Shown in pieces: positions 8,784 to 18,111 of a stretch of DNA of 64,000 nucleotides; the first letter of the stretch is position 1, and each line of letters begins with the position of its first letter. Made by a program: the position numbers and the translations under genes. Source of the DNA: Methylocystis suflitae (lineage in GTDB: Bacteria; Pseudomonadota; Alphaproteobacteria; Rhizobiales; Beijerinckiaceae); contig NZ_JAMRYX010000102.1 of assembly GCF_024448135.1 (NCBI RefSeq), forward strand, positions 1 through 64,000. The letters run 5' to 3'. The notes under the pieces were generated by a model that saw only the letters and a program-made list of their open reading frames with translations, was not told the DNA's origin and made no database searches.

Positions 8784-10553
8784 TCAGGCGGGTTCAGTCG
8801 CATGGCCAGCCAATTCCAGAAGGCGCGGCGCCCCGACCGGCTCGTCCCTTAGCAGCGGCACGACGGCGTAGCGGCGCGCGTGGATTGTCGCGACCTTTTC
8901 CATTTCCGCCAGCTCGTTCTCGGCGCGCTTGCGTAAGAGGGGCGAGCGTGGGCGCGCCGCCGCGACGCTGTTATTGATGACCCACGCCCAAGGTTCGATG
9001 TCCGCACGTCGCAAATCCGCTTGCAGATTGGCGGCCTCCAAGACCGGCGTCGTTTCCGCGAGCGTCACGAGCAAAACCTTGGTTCTGCGCGCGTCCTGAA
9101 GCTGCATCATCGGCGTCGTGTAATGCGCGCCCTTGGCGTCCAGCATCCGCGCAACCTCGCGGTGATAGGCCCCCGTTGCGTCCAAGAGCAGCAGCGTGTG
9201 GCCGGTCGGCGCGGTGTCCATGACGACGAATTTCTCGCCCGCTTCCCGAATGACGCGCGAGAAGGCCTGAAAGACGGCGATTTCCTCCGTGCACGGAGAA
9301 CGCAAATCCTCTTCGAGTAGGGCGCGTCCCTGCGCGTCGAGCTTTGCGCCCTTCGTCCTCAGCACCTCTTGCCGGTAGCGTTCGGTTTCGGCGTGCGGGT
9401 CGATGCGGCTCACGGTCAGATTGTCGAGCGAACCATGCAGCGTTTCGGCGAGATGCGCGGCAGGGTCGGAGGTGGTGAGATGGACGGGCAGTCCGCGATG
9501 CGCCAGTTCGACGGCGACCGCCGCCGCAAGCGTCGTCTTGCCGACGCCGCCCTTGCCCATCAGCATGACGAGGCCATGACCATCGGCGGCGACGCCGTCC
9601 ACCAGTTCTGACAGGCTGGGCGCGTGCAGTTCGACGGGTTCGCCGACTGCCGCTTCGATGTGCGATGGCGTCGCAACGAGGAGCTGGCGCAGCGCATCGA
9701 GCCCGACCAGATTGAACGGCTTCAACGGCACATAGTCGCAGGGCAAGCCCCGAAGCGCATCGGGCGTCGCCGCCAAAGCGGCTTGCTCGCGCGCGTAAAG
9801 GGCGGCGGCGAGCGCATCGAGCGCCGCTTCTTCCTTTGGCAGCAGACCATTTACGACGAGGAATTGTTGATGCAGGCCTATCGCCGCCAGCTCCTCATGC
9901 GTGCGCGAGGCTTCGCACAGCGCCGAATTTTGCGCGCGAGCGACGAGGATCAGGCGAGTGCGCCCACCGTCAGCCAAAGCGCCGACCGCGGCGCTGTATT
10001 GCGCGCGCTGCTTTTCCAATCCGGCAAGCGGACCGAGGCAGGATGCGTCGCCTTTCCCCGCCTCAAGGAAGCCGCTCCACGCGACGGGGAGCTGCAGCAG
10101 GCGGATGGTGTGACCGGTCGGGGCCGTATCGAAAATGATATGGTCGTATCCCGATGTAATGGCCTTGTCCGTCAACAGCGCGGTGAATTCGTCGAAGGCG
10201 GCGATTTCCGTCGTGCAGGCTCCGGAAAGCTGCTCTTCAATGCCCTTCACCACGGCGTCCGGCAGCTTGCCGCGCACGGGGCCGACGATACGGTCGCGAT
10301 AGGCTTGGGCGGCGGCCTGTGGGTCAATTTCCAGCGCGAACAGGTTCGGCACGGCGTCAATCGCCGTGATTTTATCGCCGATGCCGACCCCGAACGCCTG
10401 CCCGACATTCGAGGCCGGATCGGTGCTGACGAGCAGCACGCGGCGTCCGGCTTCCGCGAGTTTTATCGCCGTCGCGCAGGCAATCGAGGTTTTCCCAACG
10501 CCGCCCTTGCCCGTGAAGAAAAGGAAGCGCGGAGCCTGTTCAAGGAATTTCAT
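8784..10553 (-). CDS. arsA: ArsA, arsenite-stimulated ATPase
   Basis: 589-aa duplicated ATPase (A1-A2). Walker A GKGGVGKTS near residues 15-23 and GKGGVGKTT near residue 335, each half with a DTAPTGHT signal-transduction motif. The three As(III)-binding cysteines known from plasmid R773 ArsA are conserved in context: SGACTTEIAAFDEF, DASCLGPLAGLEK and RSPCTEEIAVFQAF. ArsA normally energises the ArsB or Acr3 membrane pump. It is last in the ars operon, 9 bp after arsD, and no pump gene follows: the next gene downstream is the unrelated secreted protein on the other strand. Confidence 0.95.
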   Translation of the reverse strand: MKFLEQAPRFLFFTGKGGVGKTSIACATAIKLAEAGRRVLLVSTDPASNVGQAFGVGIGDKITAIDAVPNLFALEIDPQAAAQAYRDRIVGPVRGKLPDAVVKGIEEQLSGACTTEIAAFDEFTALLTDKAITSGYDHIIFDTAPTGHTIRLLQLPVAWSGFLEAGKGDASCLGPLAGLEKQRAQYSAAVGALADGGRTRLILVARAQNSALCEASRTHEELAAIGLHQQFLVVNGLLPKEEAALDALAAALYAREQAALAATPDALRGLPCDYVPLKPFNLVGLDALRQLLVATPSHIEAAVGEPVELHAPSLSELVDGVAADGHGLVMLMGKGGVGKTTLAAAVAVELAHRGLPVHLTTSDPAAHLAETLHGSLDNLTVSRIDPHAETERYRQEVLRTKGAKLDAQGRALLEEDLRSPCTEEIAVFQAFSRVIREAGEKFVVMDTAPTGHTLLLLDATGAYHREVARMLDAKGAHYTTPMMQLQDARRTKVLLVTLAETTPVLEAANLQADLRRADIEPWAWVINNSVAAARPRSPLLRKRAENELAEMEKVATIHARRYAVVPLLRDEPVGAPRLLELAGHATEPA

Positions 10554-10562
10554 TTCGGCCTT

Positions 10563-10919
10563 TCAGCAGCAGGAGGAGCCGCTGCAACATGCACCTGGTT
10601 TTGTTTCCTCGACCTTTTTGAGGCCCGCCCAGCGCGCAAGTTCCTCGCGGTTCGGATAGCGTCCGGCGAGCGCGATTTCGCCGTCAATGAGGATCAGCGG
10701 CAGGGCTTCCTGCCCCGAGCGTTCGAGAAAGCCCTTAACTCTCGCATTTTCGGCAAAGACCATGGGCTCCTGGGCGAGATTGAAGCGCTCGATGTGCGCG
10801 CCGTTCTGCTTCGCCCAATCAACGTCGGCGGCAAAGGTCACGAGCGCCTGATCGGTCTCGACGCCGCAGACGCCGGTGCTGCAACATAGGGCGGGATCAA
10901 AAACTTGAATGGTTGTCAT
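10563..10919 (-). CDS. arsD: ArsD, arsenic metallochaperone
   Basis: 118-aa thioredoxin-fold chaperone that hands As(III) to ArsA. Cys12, Cys13 and Cys18 (ALCCSTGVCG) are exactly placed for metalloid binding; C-terminal Cys pairs (ACCSGSSCC, residues 111-112 and 117-118) match vicinal cysteines of R773 ArsD. The start at 10919 (MTTIQVFDP) is preferred over an upstream in-frame Met because the family begins here. It lies between arsC (16 bp) and arsA (9 bp). Confidence 0.93.
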   Translation of the reverse strand: MTTIQVFDPALCCSTGVCGVETDQALVTFAADVDWAKQNGAHIERFNLAQEPMVFAENARVKGFLERSGQEALPLILIDGEIALAGRYPNREELARWAGLKKVEETKPGACCSGSSCC

Positions 10920-10935
10920 TTTCGTCCTTTCAGGA

Positions 10936-11352
10936 TTAAGGTTGCGGGGCGCTGCCGATGACGACTTCGCCATCTTCCTTGATGAACTCGCCAATGGCGG
11001 GATTGGGGAGGATATCGAGCACGGTTTCCGAGGGTCGGCACAGCCGCGCGCCCTTCGGCGTCACGACGATTGGACGGTTGATGAGAACCGGATGTTCGAG
11101 CATGAAGCCGATCAATTCCTCTTCCGTCCACTTTGGATCGCCAAGGCCGAGCGCGTCATAGGGCGCGCCTTTCTGGCGCAGCAGCTCGCGCGCTGAAATG
11201 CCCATGGCTTTCAGTAGCTCCACAAGTCGCTCGCGCGTCGGCGGATCTTTCAGATATTCGATGACGACCGGCTCTTCGCCGCTCTGGCGGATCATCGCCA
11301 GCGTGTTGCGCGACGTGCCGCAGGCGGGATTGTGGTAGATGGTGATGGTCAT
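10936..11352 (-). CDS. arsC: ArsC, glutaredoxin-coupled arsenate reductase
   Basis: 138-aa arsenate reductase of the R773/Spx-like class; reduces As(V) to As(III) using glutathione and glutaredoxin. The N-terminus TIYHNPACGTSRNTL contains the catalytic Cys11, and the arginine-rich region LINRPIVVTPKGARLCRP supplies the anion-binding arginines. It lies 45 bp after arsI and 16 bp before arsD. Reduction without a visible efflux pump suggests the pump is encoded elsewhere. Confidence 0.93.
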   Translation of the reverse strand: MTITIYHNPACGTSRNTLAMIRQSGEEPVVIEYLKDPPTRERLVELLKAMGISARELLRQKGAPYDALGLGDPKWTEEELIGFMLEHPVLINRPIVVTPKGARLCRPSETVLDILPNPAIGEFIKEDGEVVIGSAPQP

Positions 11353-11397
11353 CGCTCAGGCGTCCTTTTGTGGCCATGGCTTGCGCCTGAAACCGTC

Positions 11398-11892
11398 TCA
11401 ATCATTCTGAGCTCCAGAACAACAGGCGGCTTCAATCACGGGCGCTGGCTTCGCGCCGCAGCAGGGTGAGGGCTCCTCCTTCACGGCGCTCGTGCGGAAT
11501 CTCGCAAGCGCTTCATCGTCGCCGTAAATCGTGCTTTCGCCGCTTGTTAGGAACGACTCCCACAAGAGCCCTTGCGGGTCGGACGTCCATGCTTTCTCCG
11601 ACTTGGCGTAGCAGCAGGTTGTCGCGCCCTCTTCCAGCACAGGCCGTTGAGCCTGTTGCAGACGGCCATAGACTTCTTTCAGCTCTTCGCTCGTCTCGAC
11701 CTCGATCCCGAGATGATCGACGCCCGCCCCTCCGCCGCGCGACGATATCGCGAAGTTTACGCACGGATCATCCAGCATCCATTTCGCGTAGTCAGGTTTA
11801 GCGACGGTCGGCGCCGACGCGAAAAGCGCGCTGTAAAACTGGATGGACCCCGCAAGGTCATCGACGGATACGTGCACGTGCAGGCGTTTCAT
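11398..11892 (-). CDS. arsI: ArsI/CadI-like vicinal-oxygen-chelate protein (C-As lyase type)
   Basis: 164-aa glyoxalase/dioxygenase-fold protein. It carries the ArsI signature TTCCYAKSEKAW with the vicinal Cys93-Cys94 that bind trivalent organoarsenicals, and the candidate Fe(II) ligands His5, His60 and Glu112. ArsI cleaves the C-As bond of trivalent methyl- and aryl-arsenicals; the related CadI proteins have the same fold and are often annotated alike, so the enzymatic role is probable rather than certain. The C-terminus adds CC pairs (PSPCCGAK, AACCSG). Start overlaps the arsR 3' end by 35 bp. Confidence 0.82.
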   Translation of the reverse strand: MKRLHVHVSVDDLAGSIQFYSALFASAPTVAKPDYAKWMLDDPCVNFAISSRGGGAGVDHLGIEVETSEELKEVYGRLQQAQRPVLEEGATTCCYAKSEKAWTSDPQGLLWESFLTSGESTIYGDDEALARFRTSAVKEEPSPCCGAKPAPVIEAACCSGAQND

Positions 11893-12229
11893 GGCTTCCC
11901 TTTGGCTGGCAAGTTGAAGGAGCGGCGCCTTCGCATGGGGCGGTTGCGCCTTGGCAACAATTCTCGGTCATGTAGGCAAGCAACGCGCTCATGACCGGAT
12001 AAGCCGCCGAGTAGATCAGCGACCGGCTTTCACGCCTAAAGGTGATGAGGTCCGCGTGCTTGAGCTGGCTCAGGTGGAAAGACAGCGTCGCTGGCGGGAG
12101 CGCGAGCCGCTCGCCGATTTGCCCAGCGGCGAGCCCCTTGGGCCCGGCTTGCATGAGCAGCCGAAAAATATCGAGCCGCGTTTCGTGACCCAGCGCGACA
12201 AGAGCGGCTATGGCGCCATTCTTTTCCAT
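11858..12229 (-). CDS. arsR: ArsR-family metalloregulator
   Basis: 123-aa winged-helix repressor. Recognition region LPPATLSFHLSQLKHADLI matches ArsR/SmtB proteins. A cysteine-rich C-terminus (ENCCQGATAPCEG, STC) is where As(III) is sensed in the proteobacterial ArsR types that bind outside the DNA-binding helix. First gene of the ars operon; it overlaps arsI by 35 bp. An 8-8-8 inverted repeat overlaps its start codon and probably mediates autorepression. Confidence 0.92.
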   Translation of the reverse strand: MEKNGAIAALVALGHETRLDIFRLLMQAGPKGLAAGQIGERLALPPATLSFHLSQLKHADLITFRRESRSLIYSAAYPVMSALLAYMTENCCQGATAPCEGAAPSTCQPKGSHETPARARIRR

Positions 12230-12251
12230 ATTTCCAATATGGTGGAAATAT
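12228..12251 (-). promoter_or_regulatory. ArsR operator and ars promoter
   Basis: Perfect inverted repeat ATATTTCC (12228-12235) / GGAAATAT (12244-12251) with an 8-nt spacer overlaps the arsR start codon. On the minus strand a TTGACT -35 element (complement of 12256-12261) lies just upstream, so repressor binding would block initiation of the ars operon. Confidence 0.65.
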
Positions 12252-12498
12252 TCGCCGAGTCAAGCCTGTCCAAAACATGCAGATCATGCAGATAGAGTGG
12301 AGCGCAGAAAAACGTGACGTTGTCCTTCATCCAGTCAAACTTTGACGGCGGAAAGGATGATGGCAGCCAGCAGCAGGAGCAAAATTGCTCTGCGACGCCG
12401 AGCAGCCGCGTGACATGCCGTCAGGTCGGGCTGTTGCCTGCGAAAGCGGAATTCTTCAAAATCGCGCCATGTCAGCTTCCAATTGTTTGGAGTCAAAT

Positions 12499-13116
12499 AT
12501 GACTTTCTCCGTTTGGTTAGCCTTCGCCGCCGCGTCTGTCGTAATGGGGTTGATCCCGGGACCGGGCGTAGCCGCGATCATCGGTTACGCGCTCGGCTCT
12601 GGACGCAAGACTGCGTTGGCCTCCGTCGCTGGCATGACGGTGGGTAATGCGATTGCGATGACGTTATCGCTTGTCGGCGTTGGCGCGTTACTCGCCGCCT
12701 CGGCGCTAGCGTTCTCTGCACTAAAGTGGATTGGCGCGGTATATCTGGTTGTCCTCGGTCTCTACACGTTCTTCAAAGCCAACCGGGCAACAGCAGAACT
12801 AAAGATCGACGCAATCTCTCCACGCACCGCATTTCTCGGGAACGTCGCCGTCGGCGTCTTTCACCCCAAGACCATCATTTTTTACGTATCCTTCGTGCCC
12901 CAATTCATCGATGCGAATGGTAGTTATCCGTTGCAGGCAGCGGTGCTAACGGTGACATTCTGCTTAATCGTGGCCGCCACAGACGCAGGCTACGCACTGG
13001 CGGCCTCCACAGCGCGATCGTTGCTCTTCCGCTCTGATGTTTCGGTCTGGACGAAGCGCGCCAGTGGCGGCGTTCTTGTCGCCGCAGGAATGGCGACGGC
13101 AGCGGCCAAAGCGTGA
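12499..13116 (+). CDS. LysE/RhtB-family amino-acid exporter
   Basis: 205-aa membrane protein with about six hydrophobic helices and the LysE family motif LIPGPGVAAIIGYALGSG near the N-terminus, followed by NVAVGVFHPKTIIFY. These proteins export lysine, threonine, homoserine lactone or other small amines; the substrate is not readable. Start ATG 12499 (MTFSVWLAF) has GGAG 7 bp upstream; a longer in-frame start at 12385 adds a segment with no membrane character and is rejected. Divergent from the ars operon, with no sign that it is part of it. Confidence 0.85.
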   Translation: MTFSVWLAFAAASVVMGLIPGPGVAAIIGYALGSGRKTALASVAGMTVGNAIAMTLSLVGVGALLAASALAFSALKWIGAVYLVVLGLYTFFKANRATAELKIDAISPRTAFLGNVAVGVFHPKTIIFYVSFVPQFIDANGSYPLQAAVLTVTFCLIVAATDAGYALAASTARSLLFRSDVSVWTKRASGGVLVAAGMATAAAKA

Positions 13117-13527
13117 GAACATAAGCGGCACGACTCGTGGTAGAGCGAGGCGGAAGCGCGCCGAGCCGCGCTGTATGTTGAACTCACGCCGACGACGGCG
13201 AGCGCGTCAGTCGCAGGAACATCGCGCTGCGGCTCTCCACGCGTTCGCGAAGCGTCATCATCTCGTCGGTCATCGGCGGCTCCTCGGGTGCGTTGGCGTG
13301 TCGCCACCCGATCCTGCCGGCGTTTCGTTCATGACCACCGCAGGCCGCTCGCTCGCTACTGCGCTAGGAAAAGCGCGCTTCGCAACAAGCTTGCTCTCGC
13401 TCTGCTACGCCACCACTCTTACGATTAACTACAACTTGACGGCGCGCGTCTGGAAGGCGAGGCGGCGATCGCGTAAAATGACGTTCTGTCAATTTTAACA
13501 AACCTCGGAAGAAGCAGGATACGGCCA
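13117..13527. other. Intergenic region, 411 bp, with possible IS256 transposase remnant
   Basis: No convincing intact gene. On the minus strand 13198-13276 reads MTDEMMTLRERVESRSAMF..., resembling the conserved N-terminus of IS256-type transposases (MTDDMMxLR), then goes out of frame and stops. An inverted repeat AAAATGAC/GTCAATTTT sits at about 13477-13498 just ahead of the binding-protein gene and may be regulatory or terminating. Confidence 0.35.
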
Positions 13528-14805
13528 ATGGCCCTCGAGAGTCCTCGCAGCGCGTGGAAAGGCTTTATCGCGGTCGCTATCGCCGCCGCGACGCTATTCG
13601 CCGCGACGATGTTCCTTTTCAGAGCGGAAAGCGCGCCGATCAAGGTCGGCATCCTGCATTCGCGCACTGGGCCGATGGCGATCAGCGAAAATTCAATGGT
13701 CGACGCGGAGCTGCTCGCGATTGAGGAGATCAATGCGAAGGGCGGCTTACTGGGACGCAAGATTCAGCCGATTATCGCCGACGGCAAATCCGATTGGCCG
13801 ACATTCGCGAAAGAGGCCGAGCGCCTGATCACCGAGGAACACGTATCCGTGATCTTCGGATGCTGGACCTCCGCAAGCCGTAAGACGGTCGCGCCCATTA
13901 TCGAAAAATATGGTCAGCTCTTAGTCTATCCTATGGCCTATGAGGGACTCGAACAGTCTCCCAACATTATCTACACGGGCGCGGCGCCCAATCAGCAGGT
14001 CATTCCGGCGATCAAATGGAGCCTCGATCACATTGGCAAACGATTCTATTTGATCGGCTCTGATTATGTTTGGCCGCACAGCATCAATGAAATCATGAAG
14101 GACACGATCCGCGCGCTTGGCGCGGAGCTTGTCGGCGAAGACTATATTTTCTTCGGAAGCGCCAACGTCTCTCGGGCGATCCAAAAAATCAAGCTGGCGC
14201 AGCCGGACGTTATTGTCAGTTCGGTCGTGGGCGATTCCAACAAGGCGTTCTATCAGGCGCTGACCGACGCTGGCCTTTCCGCGAACAAGTTGCCGGTTGT
14301 CTCCGTCAGCATCGGCGAAGAGGAGCTTCGCAGCCTGCCGATTGCGAGCCTCCAAGGCCATTACAGCGCCTGGAGTTATTTCGAGGCGATCAAGAAGCCG
14401 GAGAACGAGCGGTTCGTTCGCGCCTTTCGTGAAAGATATGGCGCCAACCGTGTGACGAGCGACGTTATTGCGACCTCCTACTTCAGCGTCATCTTATGGG
14501 CGAAGGCGGTCGAAGAGGCGCAGTCCTTCGACGTTCAGAGGGTCAAACGCACCATGCTGACCGAGACCCTCGATGCCCCCGAAGGTCTGGTGTCGGTTGA
14601 TCCTTACACGCAGCATACTTGGCGGTCTTTCTCTGTCGGTAAAATTCAAACTGATGGCCGGATCGAGCTTGTCTGGACGATCGATCGTCCGATCCGTCCC
14701 GTGCCCTATCCGCCGACTCGCACAAAAGCCGAGTGGGAGGAATTTCTGACCGCCTTGTACAACAGTTGGGGCGGCAGATGGGCTAATCCGACAGAGGCGG
14801 ACTGA
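13528..14805 (+). CDS. Urea/amide-type periplasmic binding protein (UrtA/AmiC-like)
   Basis: 425-aa protein with an uncleaved-looking N-terminal hydrophobic segment (residues ~11-31) followed by a type I periplasmic binding fold (IKVGILHSRTGPMAISE). The segments INAKGGLLGRKI, VIFGCWTSASRKTV, YPMAYEGLEQSPNIIYTGAAPNQQ and DYVWPHSINEI are characteristic of the UrtA/FmdD urea and short-chain amide receptors. No ABC permease or ATPase follows; only 3 bp downstream begins a hybrid histidine kinase. It is therefore more likely a sensory receptor that feeds the kinase than a transport component. The ligand (urea, formamide, acetamide) is inferred from family only. Confidence 0.85.
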   Translation: MALESPRSAWKGFIAVAIAAATLFAATMFLFRAESAPIKVGILHSRTGPMAISENSMVDAELLAIEEINAKGGLLGRKIQPIIADGKSDWPTFAKEAERLITEEHVSVIFGCWTSASRKTVAPIIEKYGQLLVYPMAYEGLEQSPNIIYTGAAPNQQVIPAIKWSLDHIGKRFYLIGSDYVWPHSINEIMKDTIRALGAELVGEDYIFFGSANVSRAIQKIKLAQPDVIVSSVVGDSNKAFYQALTDAGLSANKLPVVSVSIGEEELRSLPIASLQGHYSAWSYFEAIKKPENERFVRAFRERYGANRVTSDVIATSYFSVILWAKAVEEAQSFDVQRVKRTMLTETLDAPEGLVSVDPYTQHTWRSFSVGKIQTDGRIELVWTIDRPIRPVPYPPTRTKAEWEEFLTALYNSWGGRWANPTEAD

Positions 14806-14808
14806 TCC

Positions 14809-17580
14809 ATGAAGCTTCCCAGGCTCGATTTCCTCCGGCGCTCCATCGGCGCCAAGATCATCTTCTGGTTCCTTGCGATCAATATCGTCTCCTGCGGCCT
14901 CCTCGCCTGGCGAACCTATGACATTTCGCGAGAGTCACTCGAGCAGGCGATTCAGACGTCGTTGCAGGTTGTCGCCAAGAAGAAAGTGGAGCAGCTGGAG
15001 ACTCTGACGCTTGAAAAAATCAGAAGCGTCGAATCTCTGATGCACAGCGCCTCAATTGGCGAGGCGACCCGGGAATTTTCCGAAGCCATAAGGACGAGCG
15101 GAAGAGACTCGGAATCCTATCGCCAAGCGGTCGCGAAACACGGCCCCACTCTCAAGCGTCTTTCCGACACGTTCAATTATGTGAATTGCGCGATTGTCTC
15201 GCCCGAAGGCTTAACGCTTTTCGAGCAATCGAACACCGCCCTATTCAACCCAAATTCGCCCAGCGGGCCGCTCACGGGAACGGAGCTTGCGGACACGATT
15301 AATCGGGCGCGCACATTGCTGCAGGCCGAAATCTCGGCGTTTCAGATCTACCCGGGGCTGAAGGAGCCTGCCGCATTTATTGCGGGGCCTGTTCTGGAAA
15401 ACGGCGTCGTGATTGGCGTCGTCGTCTTTCAGCTCGATAATCAGGAGCTTTACAGCCTCATCAATGACTATACGGGTCTCGGCGAGACGGGAGAGGTGCT
15501 GGTCGCCGCCCGCCTTGATCAGGGCCAAATGGTCGTGGTTAACCCGCTGCGGCACGACGCTTCCAAGGCTTTCAGCATCAGGGCGTCGCTCGATGGCGGC
15601 GCTTTTCCCGCGCTCGCCAGGGCGCTCGCCGGCGTCCACGGCTCGGGTCTTTTCGATGACCTCGAGAACAGGCCGGTTGTCGCCTCGTGGACCTACGTTC
15701 CCTCATTTCGCTGGGGCATGGTCGTACAGCAGAGCACTAAGGAGGCCTTCGCGCTCACCAGCGCGCAAAAAGCGGCGACGCTCTGGCTGCTGTTCTTCAT
15801 GATTCCGCCGATTATCGCTCTGGCCATGGGCGTCGCGCGCACGATCACCAAGCCCATCAAGACCGCTGTCGGCGTCGCCGAGAGGGTCGCCGCGGGGGAT
15901 CTCGACGCAAATTTCGAGATTGGCAGCCGTGACGAAACGGGGCTCTTGCTGAGGGCGATCCGCTCCATGACCGTGGAGCTACGCGGACTATACGACTCCA
16001 TGGAGGACAAGATCCGGGCGCGCACGCGCGAACTTCAGCTCGCGAACGAGGAATTGTCAGTCGCGCGCGTGGCGGCCGAGGAAGCCAGCAAGACAAAAAG
16101 CGCCTTTCTTGCAAACATGAGCCATGAGCTGCGCACGCCGCTCAACGCCATCATCGGTTATAGCGAAATGCTTCAGGAGAACGCGATCGACAATGGCGAT
16201 CCAGAGCCGATCGAGGACCTGAAGCGGATCGAGAGCGCGGGCCGTCACCTGCTTGGCCTGATCAACGATATTCTCGACCTTTCCAAGATCGAAGCCGGAA
16301 AGATGGAGGTCTTCATCGAGAGGGTGGAGATCAGGCCTCTCGTGAACGAGGTCCTTTCCATCGTTCAGCCCCTCGCCGACAAGAACGGCAATACGCTTGA
16401 GCTTTCCTGCCCGGGCGACGTGGGCGGTTTTCTGTCCGACGAAACGAAGGTCAAACAGTGCCTGCTCAATCTCATGAGCAACGCAAACAAGTTCACGAGC
16501 CAGGGAAAAGTCTCTCTGACCGTCGAGCGGGACGCCGACGCTTCCGTGGTTTTCCACGTGTCGGACACGGGGCTCGGCATGACGCAGGAGCAGCTTGCCC
16601 GCCTCTTTCAGGCCTTCACCCAGGCGGACGCCTCGACCACGAAGCGCTTCGGAGGGACGGGGCTGGGCCTCGCGATCACCAAGCATTTTTGCACGGCGCT
16701 CGGCGGCGATATCTTCGTTGAGAGCACGCTGGGCGCAGGCTCGACCTTCACGATCAGGCTTCCGGACCGGCAGGAGCCCCTCGCCACGAAAAAACCGGCC
16801 GAATCGACGTCGTCCCGGTCTCTCGCGACGATACTGGTCGTCGACGACGACGCGACGGCGCGCGACCTGCTCACACGAACTTTGCAGAACAAGGGCTATC
16901 ACGTCGTCGCCGCCCGTAACGGGCTGGAAGCGCTGTCCCTGGCGAGACAGCACAGGCCGCATGCGATCACGCTCGATGTGATGATGCCCCAGCTCGACGG
17001 CTGGAGCGTGCTCAGGCAGCTCAAGGAGGATGTCGAATTGCGGAACATCCCCGTCATCATGGTGACGATTCTCAACGAGCGCGCTCTGGCGATTCCGCTC
17101 GGGGCGGCGGAGCTTTTGACAAAGCCGATCGACCGTCAGCGCCTGACGGCCCTGATGACGCAATATTGCGGGACCTCGAGCGAAACGACGGTGCTCGTCA
17201 TCGAGGACGACTCCGCGACGCGCGAGCTTCTTTGCCGCTGCGTTTCGGGCGCCGGCTACAAGGCTGAAGCCGCGATCAACGGGCGGGATGGGCTCGACTG
17301 GATCGCTGAAAATCCGGCGCCGGACCTTATCCTTCTCGACCTGATGATGCCAAATCTCGATGGCTTCGGTTTCTTGAGAGAATTGCGTAAGCGCCGCGCC
17401 TATGACCATTTGCCGGTCATCATCGTCACAGCGAAAGATCTTAGCGAAGAGGATATTTGCAAGCTGAAAGAATTTAGGGCTGACATCATCACAAAGGACC
17501 ACGACTATCTTGAGGAGCTGGTGACGATTATGCGTCAGTGCCTCAATCCCAGCGCGGCGGACGCCGTCCAAGCGCATTGA
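14809..17580 (+). CDS. Hybrid sensor histidine kinase with two C-terminal receivers
   Basis: 923-aa inner-membrane kinase. TM1 about residues 12-33, a ~285-residue periplasmic domain of dCache-like size, TM2 about 320-342, HAMP ([20 protein letters not shown]), coiled coil, HisKA with His439 in [13 protein letters not shown], HATPase ([27 protein letters not shown]), then REC1 with phosphoacceptor Asp723 ([12 protein letters not shown]) and REC2 with Asp844 ([12 protein letters not shown]). REC1 lacks the usual Lys-Pro loop order only slightly (LLTKPID is present). REC2 ends with IITKDHDY instead of a KP motif, so it may be altered. Adjacent to a UrtA-like receptor and to a receiver and a cyclase, suggesting a phosphorelay. 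Confidence 0.9.
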   Translation: MKLPRLDFLRRSIGAKIIFWFLAINIVSCGLLAWRTYDISRESLEQAIQTSLQVVAKKKVEQLETLTLEKIRSVESLMHSASIGEATREFSEAIRTSGRDSESYRQAVAKHGPTLKRLSDTFNYVNCAIVSPEGLTLFEQSNTALFNPNSPSGPLTGTELADTINRARTLLQAEISAFQIYPGLKEPAAFIAGPVLENGVVIGVVVFQLDNQELYSLINDYTGLGETGEVLVAARLDQGQMVVVNPLRHDASKAFSIRASLDGGAFPALARALAGVHGSGLFDDLENRPVVASWTYVPSFRWGMVVQQSTKEAFALTSAQKAATLWLLFFMIPPIIALAMGVARTITKPIKTAVGVAERVAAGDLDANFEIGSRDETGLLLRAIRSMTVELRGLYDSMEDKIRARTRELQLANEELSVARVAAEEASKTKSAFLANMSHELRTPLNAIIGYSEMLQENAIDNGDPEPIEDLKRIESAGRHLLGLINDILDLSKIEAGKMEVFIERVEIRPLVNEVLSIVQPLADKNGNTLELSCPGDVGGFLSDETKVKQCLLNLMSNANKFTSQGKVSLTVERDADASVVFHVSDTGLGMTQEQLARLFQAFTQADASTTKRFGGTGLGLAITKHFCTALGGDIFVESTLGAGSTFTIRLPDRQEPLATKKPAESTSSRSLATILVVDDDATARDLLTRTLQNKGYHVVAARNGLEALSLARQHRPHAITLDVMMPQLDGWSVLRQLKEDVELRNIPVIMVTILNERALAIPLGAAELLTKPIDRQRLTALMTQYCGTSSETTVLVIEDDSATRELLCRCVSGAGYKAEAAINGRDGLDWIAENPAPDLILLDLMMPNLDGFGFLRELRKRRAYDHLPVIIVTAKDLSEEDICKLKEFRADIITKDHDYLEELVTIMRQCLNPSAADAVQAH

Positions 17581-17597
17581 CATCGGAGACAGGATCG

Positions 17598-17969
17598 GTG
17601 GTGAAGATTTTGCTTGTCGAAGATAATGAGATGAACAGGGATATGCTGTCGCGGCGTCTCAGGCGCAATGGCTATGAAGTCGTGATCGCCATAGATGGCC
17701 AGCAGGGCGTCGAGATGGCCGCCGCCGAATCGCCCGACCTCATCCTGATGGACATGAGCCTGCCGGTCATCGATGGCTGGGAGGCGGCCCGCCGGGTCAG
17801 AGAAAACGAAGCGACGCGCAAGATTCCAGTCATCGCCCTCACAGCCCACGCGATGGCAGGGGACCGCGAGAAGGCGATCGAAGCGGGCTGCGACGACTAT
17901 GACACGAAACCTGTCGAGATCACGCGTCTTCTGGGCAAGATCACGGCCCTGATTGAATCTGGCGCTTAG
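17598..17969 (+). CDS. Single-domain response regulator (CheY/DivK-like)
   Basis: 123-aa stand-alone receiver: acidic pocket VEDNEMNRD, phosphoacceptor Asp near residue 52 (LILMDMSLP), conserved Thr in IALTAHAM and Lys in TKPVE. It resembles DivK-like shuttle receivers. Start is GTG at 17598 or GTG at 17601 (MKILLVEDN); no ATG is available in a sensible place. It lies 17 bp after the hybrid kinase and 142 bp before the adenylate cyclase, so it may carry phosphate between the two. Confidence 0.85.
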   Translation: MVKILLVEDNEMNRDMLSRRLRRNGYEVVIAIDGQQGVEMAAAESPDLILMDMSLPVIDGWEAARRVRENEATRKIPVIALTAHAMAGDREKAIEAGCDDYDTKPVEITRLLGKITALIESGA

Positions 17970-18111
17970 TATCGTCTGATCGATTGTCGTCTCGAAGCTC
18001 TCTTCGGCCATGCGCGGCCGGTAGCCGTCGAACTCTGGCGACCCCACGGTTGAAACGTTTATGAGAAACGACTGACGCATATGACGGCGGGCGTTGGCTT
18101 TCTGGGAAAAT

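Noticed and set aside
9624-10889. 421-aa plus-strand ORF opposite arsA/arsD
   Set aside because: Antisense to two convincing, motif-rich genes.
12385-12498. Extended N-terminus of the LysE protein
   Set aside because: 38 extra residues without membrane or family character; a good ribosome binding site sits before 12499.
16057-17583. 508-aa minus-strand ORF opposite the hybrid kinase
   Set aside because: Shadow of the HATPase and receiver coding region; no family features.
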